A stretch of DNA of 64,000 nt from Dipteronia dyeriana (taxonomy: Eukaryota > Streptophyta > Magnoliopsida > Sapindales > Sapindaceae), in assembly GCA_032871835.1 (NCBI GenBank), contig CM065296.1, positions 8,566,001 through 8,630,000 on the forward strand, read 5' to 3'. Positions within the stretch are counted from its first letter, which is position 1; every line of letters starts with the position of its first letter. The notes under the pieces were generated by a model, which worked only from the letters and a program-made list of their open reading frames with translations, did not search any database and was not told where the DNA came from. Below, in pieces: positions 46,248-55,577 of the stretch. The translations under genes and the position numbers were made by a program.

Positions 46248-46398
46248 TACAAATGCCACGAAGGAATAAGGAATATGTTTGAAAGGTCGTTATCCATGGC
46301 TCTTCCATAATTGTTCTCAGCTTTTCTTTGTATTAGAAAAGTGCAGGGAATTTATCTTCAGAAAATTCCTTACTACTTAAATGGTCTGGTTCTCTTTG
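46248..46398. other. Short unique spacer
   Basis: About 150 bases of unassigned sequence between the SINE and the hAT element. Nothing recognised in it. Confidence 0.5.
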
Positions 46399-47224
46399 GA
46401 TATTGTTAGGCATTACACTTCAACCCGGCCGGACCGGGTACCTAGCCTTACCCGGGCCTGAAATCCCGGGTAAAACCCGGACACTCCTTATCCAGCACCG
46501 GGTCAGGGTTGTCCGGGTACCCAGGCCGGTTGTGTTCCGGCCTTGGTCCGGGTATACCCAGATACCTGGTTTTAATTTTCTTAAAAAAATATTTAGCAAA
46601 TCTTTTAAAAAAAAAAAAAAACCCTAATTTTATTTTCAAACAACCGACCTCTAGCCTCTCCCTATTCTCTCTCTCCGCCAAATCTCCCCCGTAAACCCTT
46701 TTCCACCAGACAACCGCCGCCGAGACCAAGGAGGAATCTTCTTGGGAGCTACACAGGACTGTAGGGCCATCTGTCTTTTAAAAAAAAATACAAGTTTTTA
46801 ATAGTATATTAAATTTATACAAATCCAAGTGCCCTATATAAGTGATCCACGTTATCACGTAGGCATGTAGACATTATCATGTGTAATAACCCAATAGTAT
46901 TAAATTTTTACAAACCCAAGTGCAACTGTTCAAGTCTTGACTTTTACACGTATCTTTAATTTTTATTAACAGATCCCACCATATCACCACTTTTCTCTAT
47001 CAGACATTCATACTTCGTTTTTTTTCTTCTTTTTTCTTCTTCTTCTCCTCTCTAATATTTTTCTTAATTCTTCAATCTTACTCTATTCCACCCTGATTTT
47101 TTTTAATAATCTTGGGACAACATTTGCAAGAATTCTTTGATTGTATTTATATCATATTGTATGTTTTTTTCTTTCTTGACTTTATTTATTTTGTTAGAAT
47201 ATACATTATAAGGGGTTAAATTTA

Positions 47225-47421
47225 TGAACAATACTTGGGTACTAACCAGTCAGTACTCAAGGTACTGACTCCACCAATGGGGTGTTGCCAGTTGTCACGT
47301 GACTTTTTTTTTATACACTTTTTACATTTATCTCCTTGTATTCTAGAAAAAAAAGGCCACGTAGCAACACCCCATTAGTGGGGTAAGTACTTTAGGTATT
47401 GACTACCTAGGTATTGTTCTA
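47225..47421. mobile_element. MITE inside hAT-1
   Basis: Long imperfect terminal inverted repeats: TGAACAATACTTGGGTA and CCAATGGGGTGTTGCC on the left pair with GGCCACGTAGCAACACCCCA and TACCTAGGTATTGTTCTA on the right. The total length is about 197 bp around an AT-rich core, with no coding sequence. The arms are about 65 bases each, so the RNA or single strand would fold into one long hairpin. Confidence 0.75.
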
Positions 47422-48620
47422 CATTTATTACAACATCTCATGACTCATTATGTATTTATGTTTTATTAATGAAATTCATCTTTATTCTAAGGTTGTTTTA
47501 AAAAAAATATAACTAGTATTTGATTCAGCCCCGCCAGATAGAAAATTCTAGATTCCCCCCTGCCGAGACCCTCTTCCACCGCCGCTGAGACCCTCTTCTG
47601 TCTTCTGCCGCTGACCCTCTTCCCAGGTTTGTCTTCTTGATCTCTTCCTGCAGGTATTTCATCTTTTTTCTTTCATTTTTTGAAATTTCGATTTATTAAG
47701 AATATCAAGTATAGTCGATGTATATTTCTGAAATTTCTATTACCCATTTCAATTTTTGGTTAGTAGATCAAGTATAGTTTGATGTATATCTGGTATATCT
47801 CGTTAGTAGATCAAGTATAGTTGGACCATTTCGGTTTGAAATTTATTTACCCTTTTTTTTTTTATTGATGTATATATTCTGTTTGCTCTGATATTACCCA
47901 TTTCGTTTTTGATTTATATCTGGTATTTCATATTCTTTTTGCTATGAAAAAATCTTGCATATTCCGATTACCCATTATCAAAATATCGAAATTGTGGTCA
48001 TGTACGTTTTCTATATTTTCAACTATATTTCTATAAATTTGGATCCTTATATGTCCATTGAAACTGATAATCATCACACACTTTTGGTAGTTTGTTGTAC
48101 ATTTTAAAGTGTTTTTGGGACCACATGAGAGGCTTTAGTGGTGGGATTTATTTGCACCAAACTAAATGATCACATGGTATGTGTTACAGGTGAATAAACA
48201 AAAGATTTGTTGATGAATTTGTTTGGATGCATGCATGCTTGGTTCATCATCTTCAAGATGTTTGAATTTGGATTTTAGATATTGATTTGGCAGTTGCTGT
48301 TTTGATCATAATTTTAGTTTTGTTTCTATTGCCCATTAATCTAGTAAATCTTGTCGAAACTGCAGTGAAGGTAACCAAGTAATAGTAGTAGTAGAGAAGG
48401 TCCATCTACTCACCTATGTATTATCTTGTTCATTACCTGTCATGGTAGCTAGATATGCTTTGTATATGAAACTTGAGCGAACATATACTTGATCATTTGA
48501 TTATTATATGAACGATTCAATGAATTAATGGCTGACTTTGAGTACCGTTTTTGTTGCATCTACCATGTGTTTGATATAGTTTTTGTATACTAACGTTTTA
48601 ATTAAATTTTACAGGTTGAA

Positions 48621-48989
48621 ATGTCTTCATCACAACCAAATCTGGATTTCGATAGTAATAAGCCATTGAACACTCGAAGATTGCTCGAGATGTTTTGGCA
48701 ATTCCAGTATCCACAATTGCTTATGAGTCGGCATTTAATACTGGTGGTATAACTTTAAGTTCACATCGCAGCAGACTCCATCTCCATACAGTTGAGGCAT
48801 TGATGTACACCCAAAACTGGATATGGGCTCAAAGGCGAGGTAAAAATCACTTCAACTTATATTTATCTTCTAATATAGTTTTATTTTGTTCTCTTTTTAA
48901 TTGTTTCAATTGATTTTTTTTTTGTTAGATCTTGTTTCTTAAAATGAAATTTTGAGAGGAGAAGTGATGGATGAAGATGATGATGAATA
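48621..48989 (+). pseudogene. hAT-1 transposase remnant (start fused to C-terminus)
   Basis: ATGTCTTCATCACAACC follows an ACAG splice-acceptor-like site and encodes MSSSQPNLDFDSNKP. Within 20 codons, and in another frame, this runs into the hAT C-terminal dimerisation domain: IARDVLAIPVSTIAYESAFN, then TGGITLSSHRSRLH, TVEALMYTQNWIWAQRR. A GT-AG intron (about 48840-48929) leads to a short acidic last exon ending MDEDDDE and a TAG. The BED finger and catalytic core are absent. The junction near 48662 therefore records an internal deletion of the kind that makes Ds-like elements. Confidence 0.8.
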
Positions 48990-49532
48990 GCCACAATCTA
49001 TAAAAGTGGTTATTAAGTGATTGTTTTAGTCTTTTGGTGGGGCTATTTTGAGAAGGGATTTTTTTTGTTGAATTTAGGGATTTTTTTTTTGTTTTTTGTT
49101 TATGATTGTTATTGTTGAAAATACAAGTCTGAGACCGGTCATATTTAATTAAAAGGATATTCTTGAACAATTATACAAACAGGACGCATTATTATAAATT
49201 ATGTTCATTACTTTATCATGTATCATGTATGTTGTATGATCATATAACATAGTAGATTTGTGTACAGATTTCAACCATTGACAATTATACAAACAAGAGG
49301 CTATAATTTAGTGGTGTAAAAATGGACTAGCCTTGCCCACCGTTGCGGGCCGGTCCGGCCCGGCCTGTTTCTGGAACAGCAGGCCCCGCACGGCACGCCC
49401 CCTGCCTCAGGCGGGCCGTGCCAGGCCGGCCCGCTGGCCCTTTCTGGCGGGCCAGGCCTGATGGGCCTGGTCTGGCGGGCTAGTCTTTTGGTCCAATTTT
49501 TTTTTTCAAATTACGTTTGTTTGGATTTAGTG

Positions 49533-49595
49533 TTTAGGGTTTAAGGTTTAGGGTTTAGGGTTTAGGGTTTAGGGTTTAGGGTTTAGGGTTTAGGG
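49533..49595 (+). repeat. Interstitial telomere-type repeat (TTTAGGG)9
   Basis: Nine consecutive heptamers. Eight are exact TTTAGGG and the second is TTTAAGG. They lie inside hAT-2 between its subterminal array and the transposase 3' end. TTTAGGG is the standard plant telomere unit. Confidence 0.97.
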
Positions 49596-49824
49596 TTTGA
49601 AATGAATAAAAAGAACGAACAATTATTAGGATTTGAAATGAATAAAGAGCACGAATAATTTTATAATTATTTATTTATTTTTCACTTATGGAATTCAGTA
49701 TTACATATTTACATGATTGCCTCATTAAAAACCTTACTAAGAAAAACCCAGTGGGGTAAAAACTTGGTAAGGGAAAAAAAGTGCAACTGTTTTAAAACGT
49801 ACAAGTAAATAATAAATACATATG

Positions 49825-51853
49825 TCAAAGCATAACATAGTTCTGGCCATGGCCACTACCTGAAGGGTCATCAATATATAGATTGTCAAAATTTAGAATA
49901 AGTTCTTTATCTACAGTTATATTTTGCAACCTTTTTTTAGCATGCTCCCAATCCCGAAGGCATGTTAGTACCTCCACCATCTCTGGAGACAAACAGCTTC
50001 TTCTTTGTTCAATTATACGTCCACTGGTGCTGAAAGCTTGTTCTGAAGACACCGTTGACACTGGAATAACCAGTACGTCACGTCCTAAGTGTGATAGAAC
50101 TAGATACATGTACGTATATGTCTTCCACCATAACAACAAATCAAACTATTCCTTGTTTTTTAACAGCATCGAACTGTGCTTCAAGGTACCTAATAAGTTC
50201 GGTACAAGAATATGGGCTAGATCTTTGCCCTGAAGAAGTACTTGCTGATTTGTCCTTTTTTCGACGTTTCAGAATGCTCCAACTTGTTTGCTTCGGCTCT
50301 GTCTCCGGTTGTGTTGATTGGGGGGTGTCAATGTTGTCAAACCTGCTCTCATAAATACGAAAAATCTCAAACAACTTGGTTCGAATGTCAGTAATTTGTT
50401 CTGAATAATCTATTGACAAATTAATACTAATAAACTCAAGCAAAACTTATAAACCAGATAATTTAACCCTATGATCTACTATAGCACTTAAGGCATAAAG
50501 TAGAGGAATGTTAGCTCAATATTTTTTCAACTTTGTCTCCATGGCAACAACTGCAGTGCCTAAATGTTCATCTTCTCTATAACTGTTCAACAGTTCAGAC
50601 ATTTCCATTATATGATGGATTGTCTGGGAAGATGTAGGGTAATATACCCTGGAAAGAGTTACAGTGACATTGTAAAAAATCTTTAAAAATTGAATAAAAA
50701 TCTTTGCCACATACCAATCGTCTGTGGTAAGTATTTTTGGACTGTGTTGACATGTTTTGGCCAATTTCATGTTATAAAAACATGTAATGGTTGTATCATA
50801 TTCCAAACAATTTTGAAACATTAAATAAGTAGAGTTCCACCTTACCGGCATATCAGTTTGGAATCGTCGGGGTTTGAGACCGTTTAATTTACAATGTCTC
50901 TTGAATTCACTGAATCTAGGATTAGAATTGCAAATCCAAGAAATGGCATCTCTGATGCGATCTATTTGGTCGCTTACTTGCTTTAAATCAGCCTGTAAAA
51001 CTAAATTTATAATATGGCATGCACACCGTTGATGGAAGAAATAACCTCCATCTTGCGGGATATTTCTTGCAACAAACAATGCAATAGAGCTAGTATTTAC
51101 AGATGAATTATCAAATGTGATCGAAAGGATGCGATGCGCGATTTCATAAGTTTCTAAAACTTTCATTATGACATTAAAAATGTTTTCTGCGGTATGTGCA
51201 AAATCCATAGGACGAAAACCAAAAAATCTTTTTGTTATCCTCCAGTCAGAATCTAAATAGTGTCCCGTGACACATAAATAGTCCTTTTTGGAACATGCAT
51301 TCCAAATATCAGAAGTTAATGCAACAGAGACACTTAAATGCTGTATTTCATCAACTAAGTCATCTCTTTGAGTTTCAAACAATCGTATCAAATCATTTCT
51401 AGTGGTAGTTCTAGAAACAGGTTTAAATTGGGGGTTATATGAAGATGTGATTAATTCTTTATAAAATGGACTCTCACCAATACTAATCGGTTGATCAGTT
51501 TGTGCAATGTATCGTGCCAAGCACTCTCTAGCGTGCATGGTGTCGAACTGCCACGTCATAACGGACCCGTCTGGGTGCCGTTGAAGTTGTGTCTGGGTTG
51601 TAGTGTCTACCTGTCCATGTACAGGCATACATTTGTGCATATGCCGTCTCAAATGTCCGGTTCCCCTCGTACTTGTAGCATAATTCTTATGACAAAACTT
51701 ACATTTAGCTATTGGGCCAGACGTCCTGTTTGGGAGTGTCATTTGGACTATATTGAAACATTGCCACACATCTGATGTTAATTTTCTGGGACGTGATGTT
51801 GGTGTAACGCCAGAACCAGAAAGTCCTGCTTGAGTATGGGTCGGCTCTTAACA
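49825..51853 (-). pseudogene. hAT-2 transposase (BED finger, core, hAT dimerisation)
   Basis: The minus-strand frame starts at about 51853 (EPTHTQAGLSGSGVTPTSRP) without an in-frame ATG, so a first exon is missing or upstream. A BED-type zinc finger follows (CKFCHKNYA, GTGHLRRHMHKC). Core landmarks include VALTSDIWNACSKKDYLCVT (first Asp), LSITFDNSSVNTSSIALFV (second Asp), CACHIINLVLQADL and MPVRWNSTYLMF. After a TGA at 50513-50515 and one more stop, the same protein continues IPLLYALSAIVDHRVKLSGL, then LEFISINLSIDYSEQI. A 1-base frameshift near 50140 follows. The C-terminus reads LLWWKTYTYMY, LGRDVLVIPVSTVSSEQAFS and VEVLTCLRDWEHAKKR, the hAT dimerisation domain. All domains are present, with only about three lesions. 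The closest kin are RICESLEEPER-like hAT transposases. Confidence 0.9.
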
Positions 51854-52970
51854 AATAATATTAACATTAAAGCCTAAAAATTGATAAACTAACTAACTAA
51901 ATAAAAATGTTTTCATTAAGTAACTACAATCTAAACATAAACATATAAATTTACTATGAGAATATGTTTGAGCAAAAGTAATAACAAAATTGTATCTTTA
52001 AAATTTGGTGTGTTGGTGGAAAATGTAGAGAATTTTGTAGAGAGAGTAATAACCAAATTGAATGAAAAAGTTTAGGGAATTGGAGAATATATTAGAGATT
52101 GAGATTTGAGAGAATGAGAGATTGAAAGAATGATAGAGAGAGTGAATGGAAAATGAAATGGATGGAAGTATTTATAGAAAAATTTGATTTGTGAGTCAAA
52201 ATATAATTTAAAAGATTTCAGGGGGGTTTTTGTAAAATTTTTTTGCTCCAACGGCTGAATTCCAGCCGTTGGAGGGTTTTTAAAAAAAATAAAAAAAAAA
52301 TTAAACATGCTTGGCCAAACGGACCGGCTGACCAGTCCGACAGGCCTGGCACGCCAGCTTGGCGTGCCGTGGCTGGCCGGCCTGCCAGGCCTCCTACCAG
52401 CGGCCCGGCACGCGGCCTGGCTCGCTTTCTTCACGGGCCGTGCTTGTCTTCCTAGACCGGCCGGACCGGCCTGTCACGGGCCGGCCCATTATTACAGCAC
52501 TAGGCTACATTAACCCAGTTAAAAAATAAAAAATGTAATTGAGCCATGACTTTTGATATTATCAACTCCTATACAGAAAATAATATACTTGGAAGTATGA
52601 ACTGTATTACAATAAAAATGGATTCATTTTTTTAACTTGAAAATAATATACTTGGAAGTTTAAAAATGAAAATAATATGTTTGGAAGTTCAAAAATGGAT
52701 TTCATTTTTTTTTTCAAAAAATGAAAATCAAATACAAAACCCAGTTTAATTTTTTTAAGAAAAAATAAAAAAATAAAAAAAAAGGGTAAAACCCGGGTAA
52801 AATCCAAGTATGGATACCTAGATAACCGGCCGGGTCTTTCCGGACTGGGTACTCGGATTATAGCATCCAGGTTTTTCCCGGGTGGATACCTGGTCTCACA
52901 AACCTAGGTACCCTGCTGGGTCCAAGTATACCCGGACCGAACCCGGTTTTTTGCCATCCATAGATATTGT

Positions 52971-53345
52971 AACAATTGATCTGAAATGTTCTCTATTTAG
53001 ATGCATTATTAGGATATTATCGACGTTATATGCCAGCCATGACTTAAAAATGTGATTCTGATTCCAATAAGCTTCTGGCATCATGAGCAATACAGGGGTG
53101 CTCCATTTTAGTGTTTTACTAAGAAGAAATAAAAAACGTATCACACTTTGTTACTAAAAACATTGAAGGAAATAAGACAACCTGAGATTATCGTTCCTCG
53201 ACCTTAATTACAACATATGGAATTGTTTGCCATGGAAAACAAATCAACACAAAAGACAATAGTAATCCTGTACTTGGATCATCAAAGACAATAGTAATTT
53301 CTATGGAGTTGCTGCACGAGTACATGGTAAAGAAGTAGAACAAGC
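52971..53345. other. Non-coding spacer downstream of the MOT1 pseudogene
   Basis: No gene recognised. On the minus strand this is the 3' flank of the MOT1 pseudogene. It may include its former 3' untranslated region, for example an AATAAA-like run near 53105-53135. Confidence 0.45.
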
Positions 53346-54230
53346 CTAATCTCTTGTGAAACTTTTTAGCTTTAGAAGCAAATGCACAACCATTCCACAC
53401 ACAAACCCGAGTGCTGCACTCGAGCCCACGAGCGAGACAGCCGTGCATATAAGCATCACAAAGGACTGCTTTTTCGAGTTCATGTCCCTACAAGCCATGG
53501 CTACCGGCAAACAAGAGCGGTACCCCCAAGACCCCAACAGGGAATTGGTCCAGAACCATTACCAAAGAACTTCATAAAACCAAACCCAACACCATCTTGG
53601 CCACGCCCAGTAGAGCCACACACCCACCACTCCTTCCTCTGAACTTGTACTGCCCGGCTAGTCCACCGGCGCCATGGCAGCATGGCATGGCTCCAAACCA
53701 GCACCCCACCACGTTCATTAGCCCCACTGTCACTGAAACAGACGTGGCAGAGAAGTCCTTCCCTGGGAAAAGATCAGATGACAACTTGCATACAGCAATC
53801 ACTGAATTCAGTAGAGACAAAGGGAGCTGAGGGATGGTTCCTTTGATAAACCCTTGTTTCCATGAATGTTTAGATATCTTCACAATCCCAATAGAAGATG
53901 GACCAAATCAAATACTTTTCACCAAGTTTGGCCTTCGCAAAAACCACACCCAACAAAAAGACAATAAAAGCAGAAGGAAGTGAAGATATAATCTTCCTCA
54001 ACCTCCACCTCTTTCTTGGCCTATTTATCTCTTCTTCATGACAATCATCAATATCGCTGTCTCTCCTCACCTCCACCATTAACAATTATTATAAAAATAG
54101 CACACACAAGAGCCAGAAGTAGCCCATCCAAACCCAACCATGGCCTCACCTCTTTAGATTTGGACTTGGGAAAATCCAGAACATTTCTAATGTACTTAAC
54201 AGCAGACATTGCAAATGCCAACCCTTGTGA
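53346..54230 (-). pseudogene. MOT1: Molybdate transporter 1 (MOT1-like) pseudogene, 5'-truncated
   Basis: The minus strand encodes the C-terminal two-thirds of a plant MOT1/SULTR5-type molybdate transporter, a single-exon membrane protein. In order: QGLAFAMSAVKYIRNVLDF, LGLDGLLLALVCAIFIIIVN, a frameshift near 54075, RRKIISSLPSAFIVF-like LRKIISSLPSAFIVFLLGVV, another frameshift near 53915, KISKHSWKQGFIKGTIPQL, NSVIAVCKLSSDLFPGKDFS, GCWFGAMPCCHGAGGLAGQY and RSGGCVALLGVAKMVLGLVL. A TGA at 53572 replaces a Gly. After LDQFPVGVLGVPLLFAG an apparent 8-base deletion near 53525 shifts the frame to AMACRDMNSKKQSFVMLICT and ends LLLKLKSFTRD. The first third is absent. The conserved PQLPLS and PCCHGAGGLAGQY motifs make the family clear. 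Active MOT1 proteins import molybdate for the molybdenum cofactor. Confidence 0.88.
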
Positions 54231-54765
54231 GAGGAATTAGTTAATAATAGAAAATTAGTTATGGGAAGGATTTTGACTCTGACGAAAAGATGGTTTGGAG
54301 TGGGGTAAAGCAATTGGACAGGGCACTTGGCATGTTCAAGTTTGTGTGGGAAACTGCAGGCATGAAGGGGTTTTGGAGTTGCAAGGCCAGTTATGGTCTG
54401 TGGGTGCTGCAGATAGGTCATTGACATATCGAGGAAATACATTTTTTGTACATGGGATCGGTCTTTTATCAAAATATATCTCAAAAGACAATGACCTTAT
54501 CGACAAATAATCACTCAATTCCTATGGAAATCGAAAACAAACATGTGCTTGGTGAGTTTACTTGATGTCATTCATTTCAATGCAACAACATAAGATGATG
54601 GCATCAAGAGATATTATTGGTTAGATTATTATTTCATTATATTGTCCATTCATGGCTTATAAGAAAACCATGTAGTTCCTCGTAAGTTATTGCTCAAGAG
54701 GTGGCATTAGCTACAATGGAATCATAATTTGACCCCTTGTCTCCAAGAACATATTGATTAACTTT
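54231..54765. other. Non-coding sequence upstream of the MOT1 pseudogene
   Basis: The missing MOT1 5' part would be expected here but I cannot recognise it on the minus strand. A 71-codon plus-strand frame at 54295-54510 has no family resemblance. The rest is ordinary spacer. Confidence 0.45.
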
Positions 54766-54769
54766 TTTA

Positions 54770-55309
54770 TACTTTTTGACGTGGTTGTGACTCGTGACAA
54801 TTATAAATATCATTATTATTTTTTATTTTTTTAATCATATAATAATAACTTTTTTTCTATTTTGATGTGATGGTGATACGTGGCAATCATAAATGTTATT
54901 ATTTATTTTTTTAATATATCATATATAATCATATAATAATAACATTTTTTCCTACTTTTGATGTGATTGCGACACGTGACAATCATAAATGTTATTATTT
55001 TTTTTATTCTTTTAATATATCACATATAATCATATCATATATAATAATATAATAATATACTTTTTTTCTCCTTTTGATATGGTTGCGACATATGACAATC
55101 ATAAATGTGATTATTATTTTTTAATTTTTTAAAATATATCATATATAATAATCATATAATAATAATCTTTTTTCTACTTTTGATGTGATTGCGACACCTG
55201 ACAATTATAAATGTTATTATTTTTTTTTATTTTTTTCATATATCATATATAATCATATCATATATCATATATAATATATAATACCCTTAAAAAAATGATA
55301 TCATATATC
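54770..55309. repeat. AT-rich tandem array, left block
   Basis: About five units of 80-110 bases, each with a TTTTGATGTGATTGCGACAC-like start, (G/C)TGACAATCATAAATGTTATT, then T-rich and ATATCATATATAATCATATA tails. Unit starts are near 54777, 54858, 54953, 55065 and 55174. The same array continues at 60196, after Copia-3. The GACACGTGACAA core carries an ACGTG in several units. Confidence 0.85.
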
Positions 55310-55577
55310 TGTTATAAATCAAAGCATAAAAACATATAAAGTAATAATACAAACCAGGAGAAGAGAATGAGAGGAAATCAATTCTATAAATATATTTCTG
55401 TGTATATTGACTGCTTACACAATAAGCCTATATATAGACATATGGAGAATTGAATCTACAATGAAATAGGAAATAAGGTCAAGAGATGCCATTGCCCTAT
55501 ATTGAAACAGGAAATGAGATCAAGAGAATTAATTGCAAATTATTCTCTAGGTGGTGAAAGTCAATTATTTCACAACA
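55310..55577 (-). repeat. Copia-3 LTR (3' in element sense)
   Basis: Plus-strand reading TGTTATAAATCAAAGC ... TTTCACAACA. It matches 59934-60195 with few differences, chiefly GGTGAAAGTCAA versus GGTATT near the end. A TATATAGAC/TATATATAGG block gives a TATA-like site on both strands. Confidence 0.92.

Larger units (their letters stand above)
49307..52502 (-). mobile_element. hAT-2: nearly complete hAT transposon inside hAT-1
   Basis: About 3.2 kb. The ends TAGTGGTGTAAAAATGG (49309) and, inverted, TAGTGCTGTAATAATGG (52502) are terminal inverted repeats. GGCTATAA (49299-49306) and GGCTACAT (52503-52510) are a plausible, slightly mutated 8-bp duplication. Both subterminal regions (49330-49490, 52305-52495) are dense in GGCCGG, GGCCTG and CCGGCC and reach very high GC. 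These motifs are typical transposase-binding arrays of hAT elements. The transposase gene is on the minus strand and contains only a few lesions. Confidence 0.9.
46407..52962 (+). mobile_element. hAT-1: deleted hAT transposon, invaded by hAT-2
   Basis: A perfect 8-bp duplication GATATTGT lies at 46399-46406 and 52963-52970, the length typical of hAT. Both ends have GC-rich subterminal arrays of CCGGGTA/CCGGCC-like motifs (46424-46560 and 52788-52950), in an otherwise AT-rich region. Terminal repeats are weak (TAGGCATTACAC on the left, TATGGATGGCAA on the right, inverted). The only transposase sequence is a start plus the C-terminal dimerisation domain (48621-48990). A CT-rich leader with candidate non-coding exons (46640-46730, 47530-47650) precedes it. 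Without hAT-2 the element is about 3.4 kb: a non-autonomous deletion derivative. Confidence 0.88.

Noticed and set aside
49825..51853. hAT-2 transposase as a domesticated host gene (RICESLEEPER/DAYSLEEPER-like)
   Set aside because: It lies between transposon ends with subterminal arrays and has stops and a frameshift, so an ordinary transposon copy explains it better.
52243..52513. Frames rich in Pro, Ala, Gly and Arg at the hAT-2 end
   Set aside because: They are translations of the GC-rich subterminal binding-site array.
54295..54510. Plus-strand 71-codon gene upstream of MOT1, or missing MOT1 N-terminus on the minus strand
   Set aside because: Neither strand shows the expected MOT1 N-terminal motifs or any other family.
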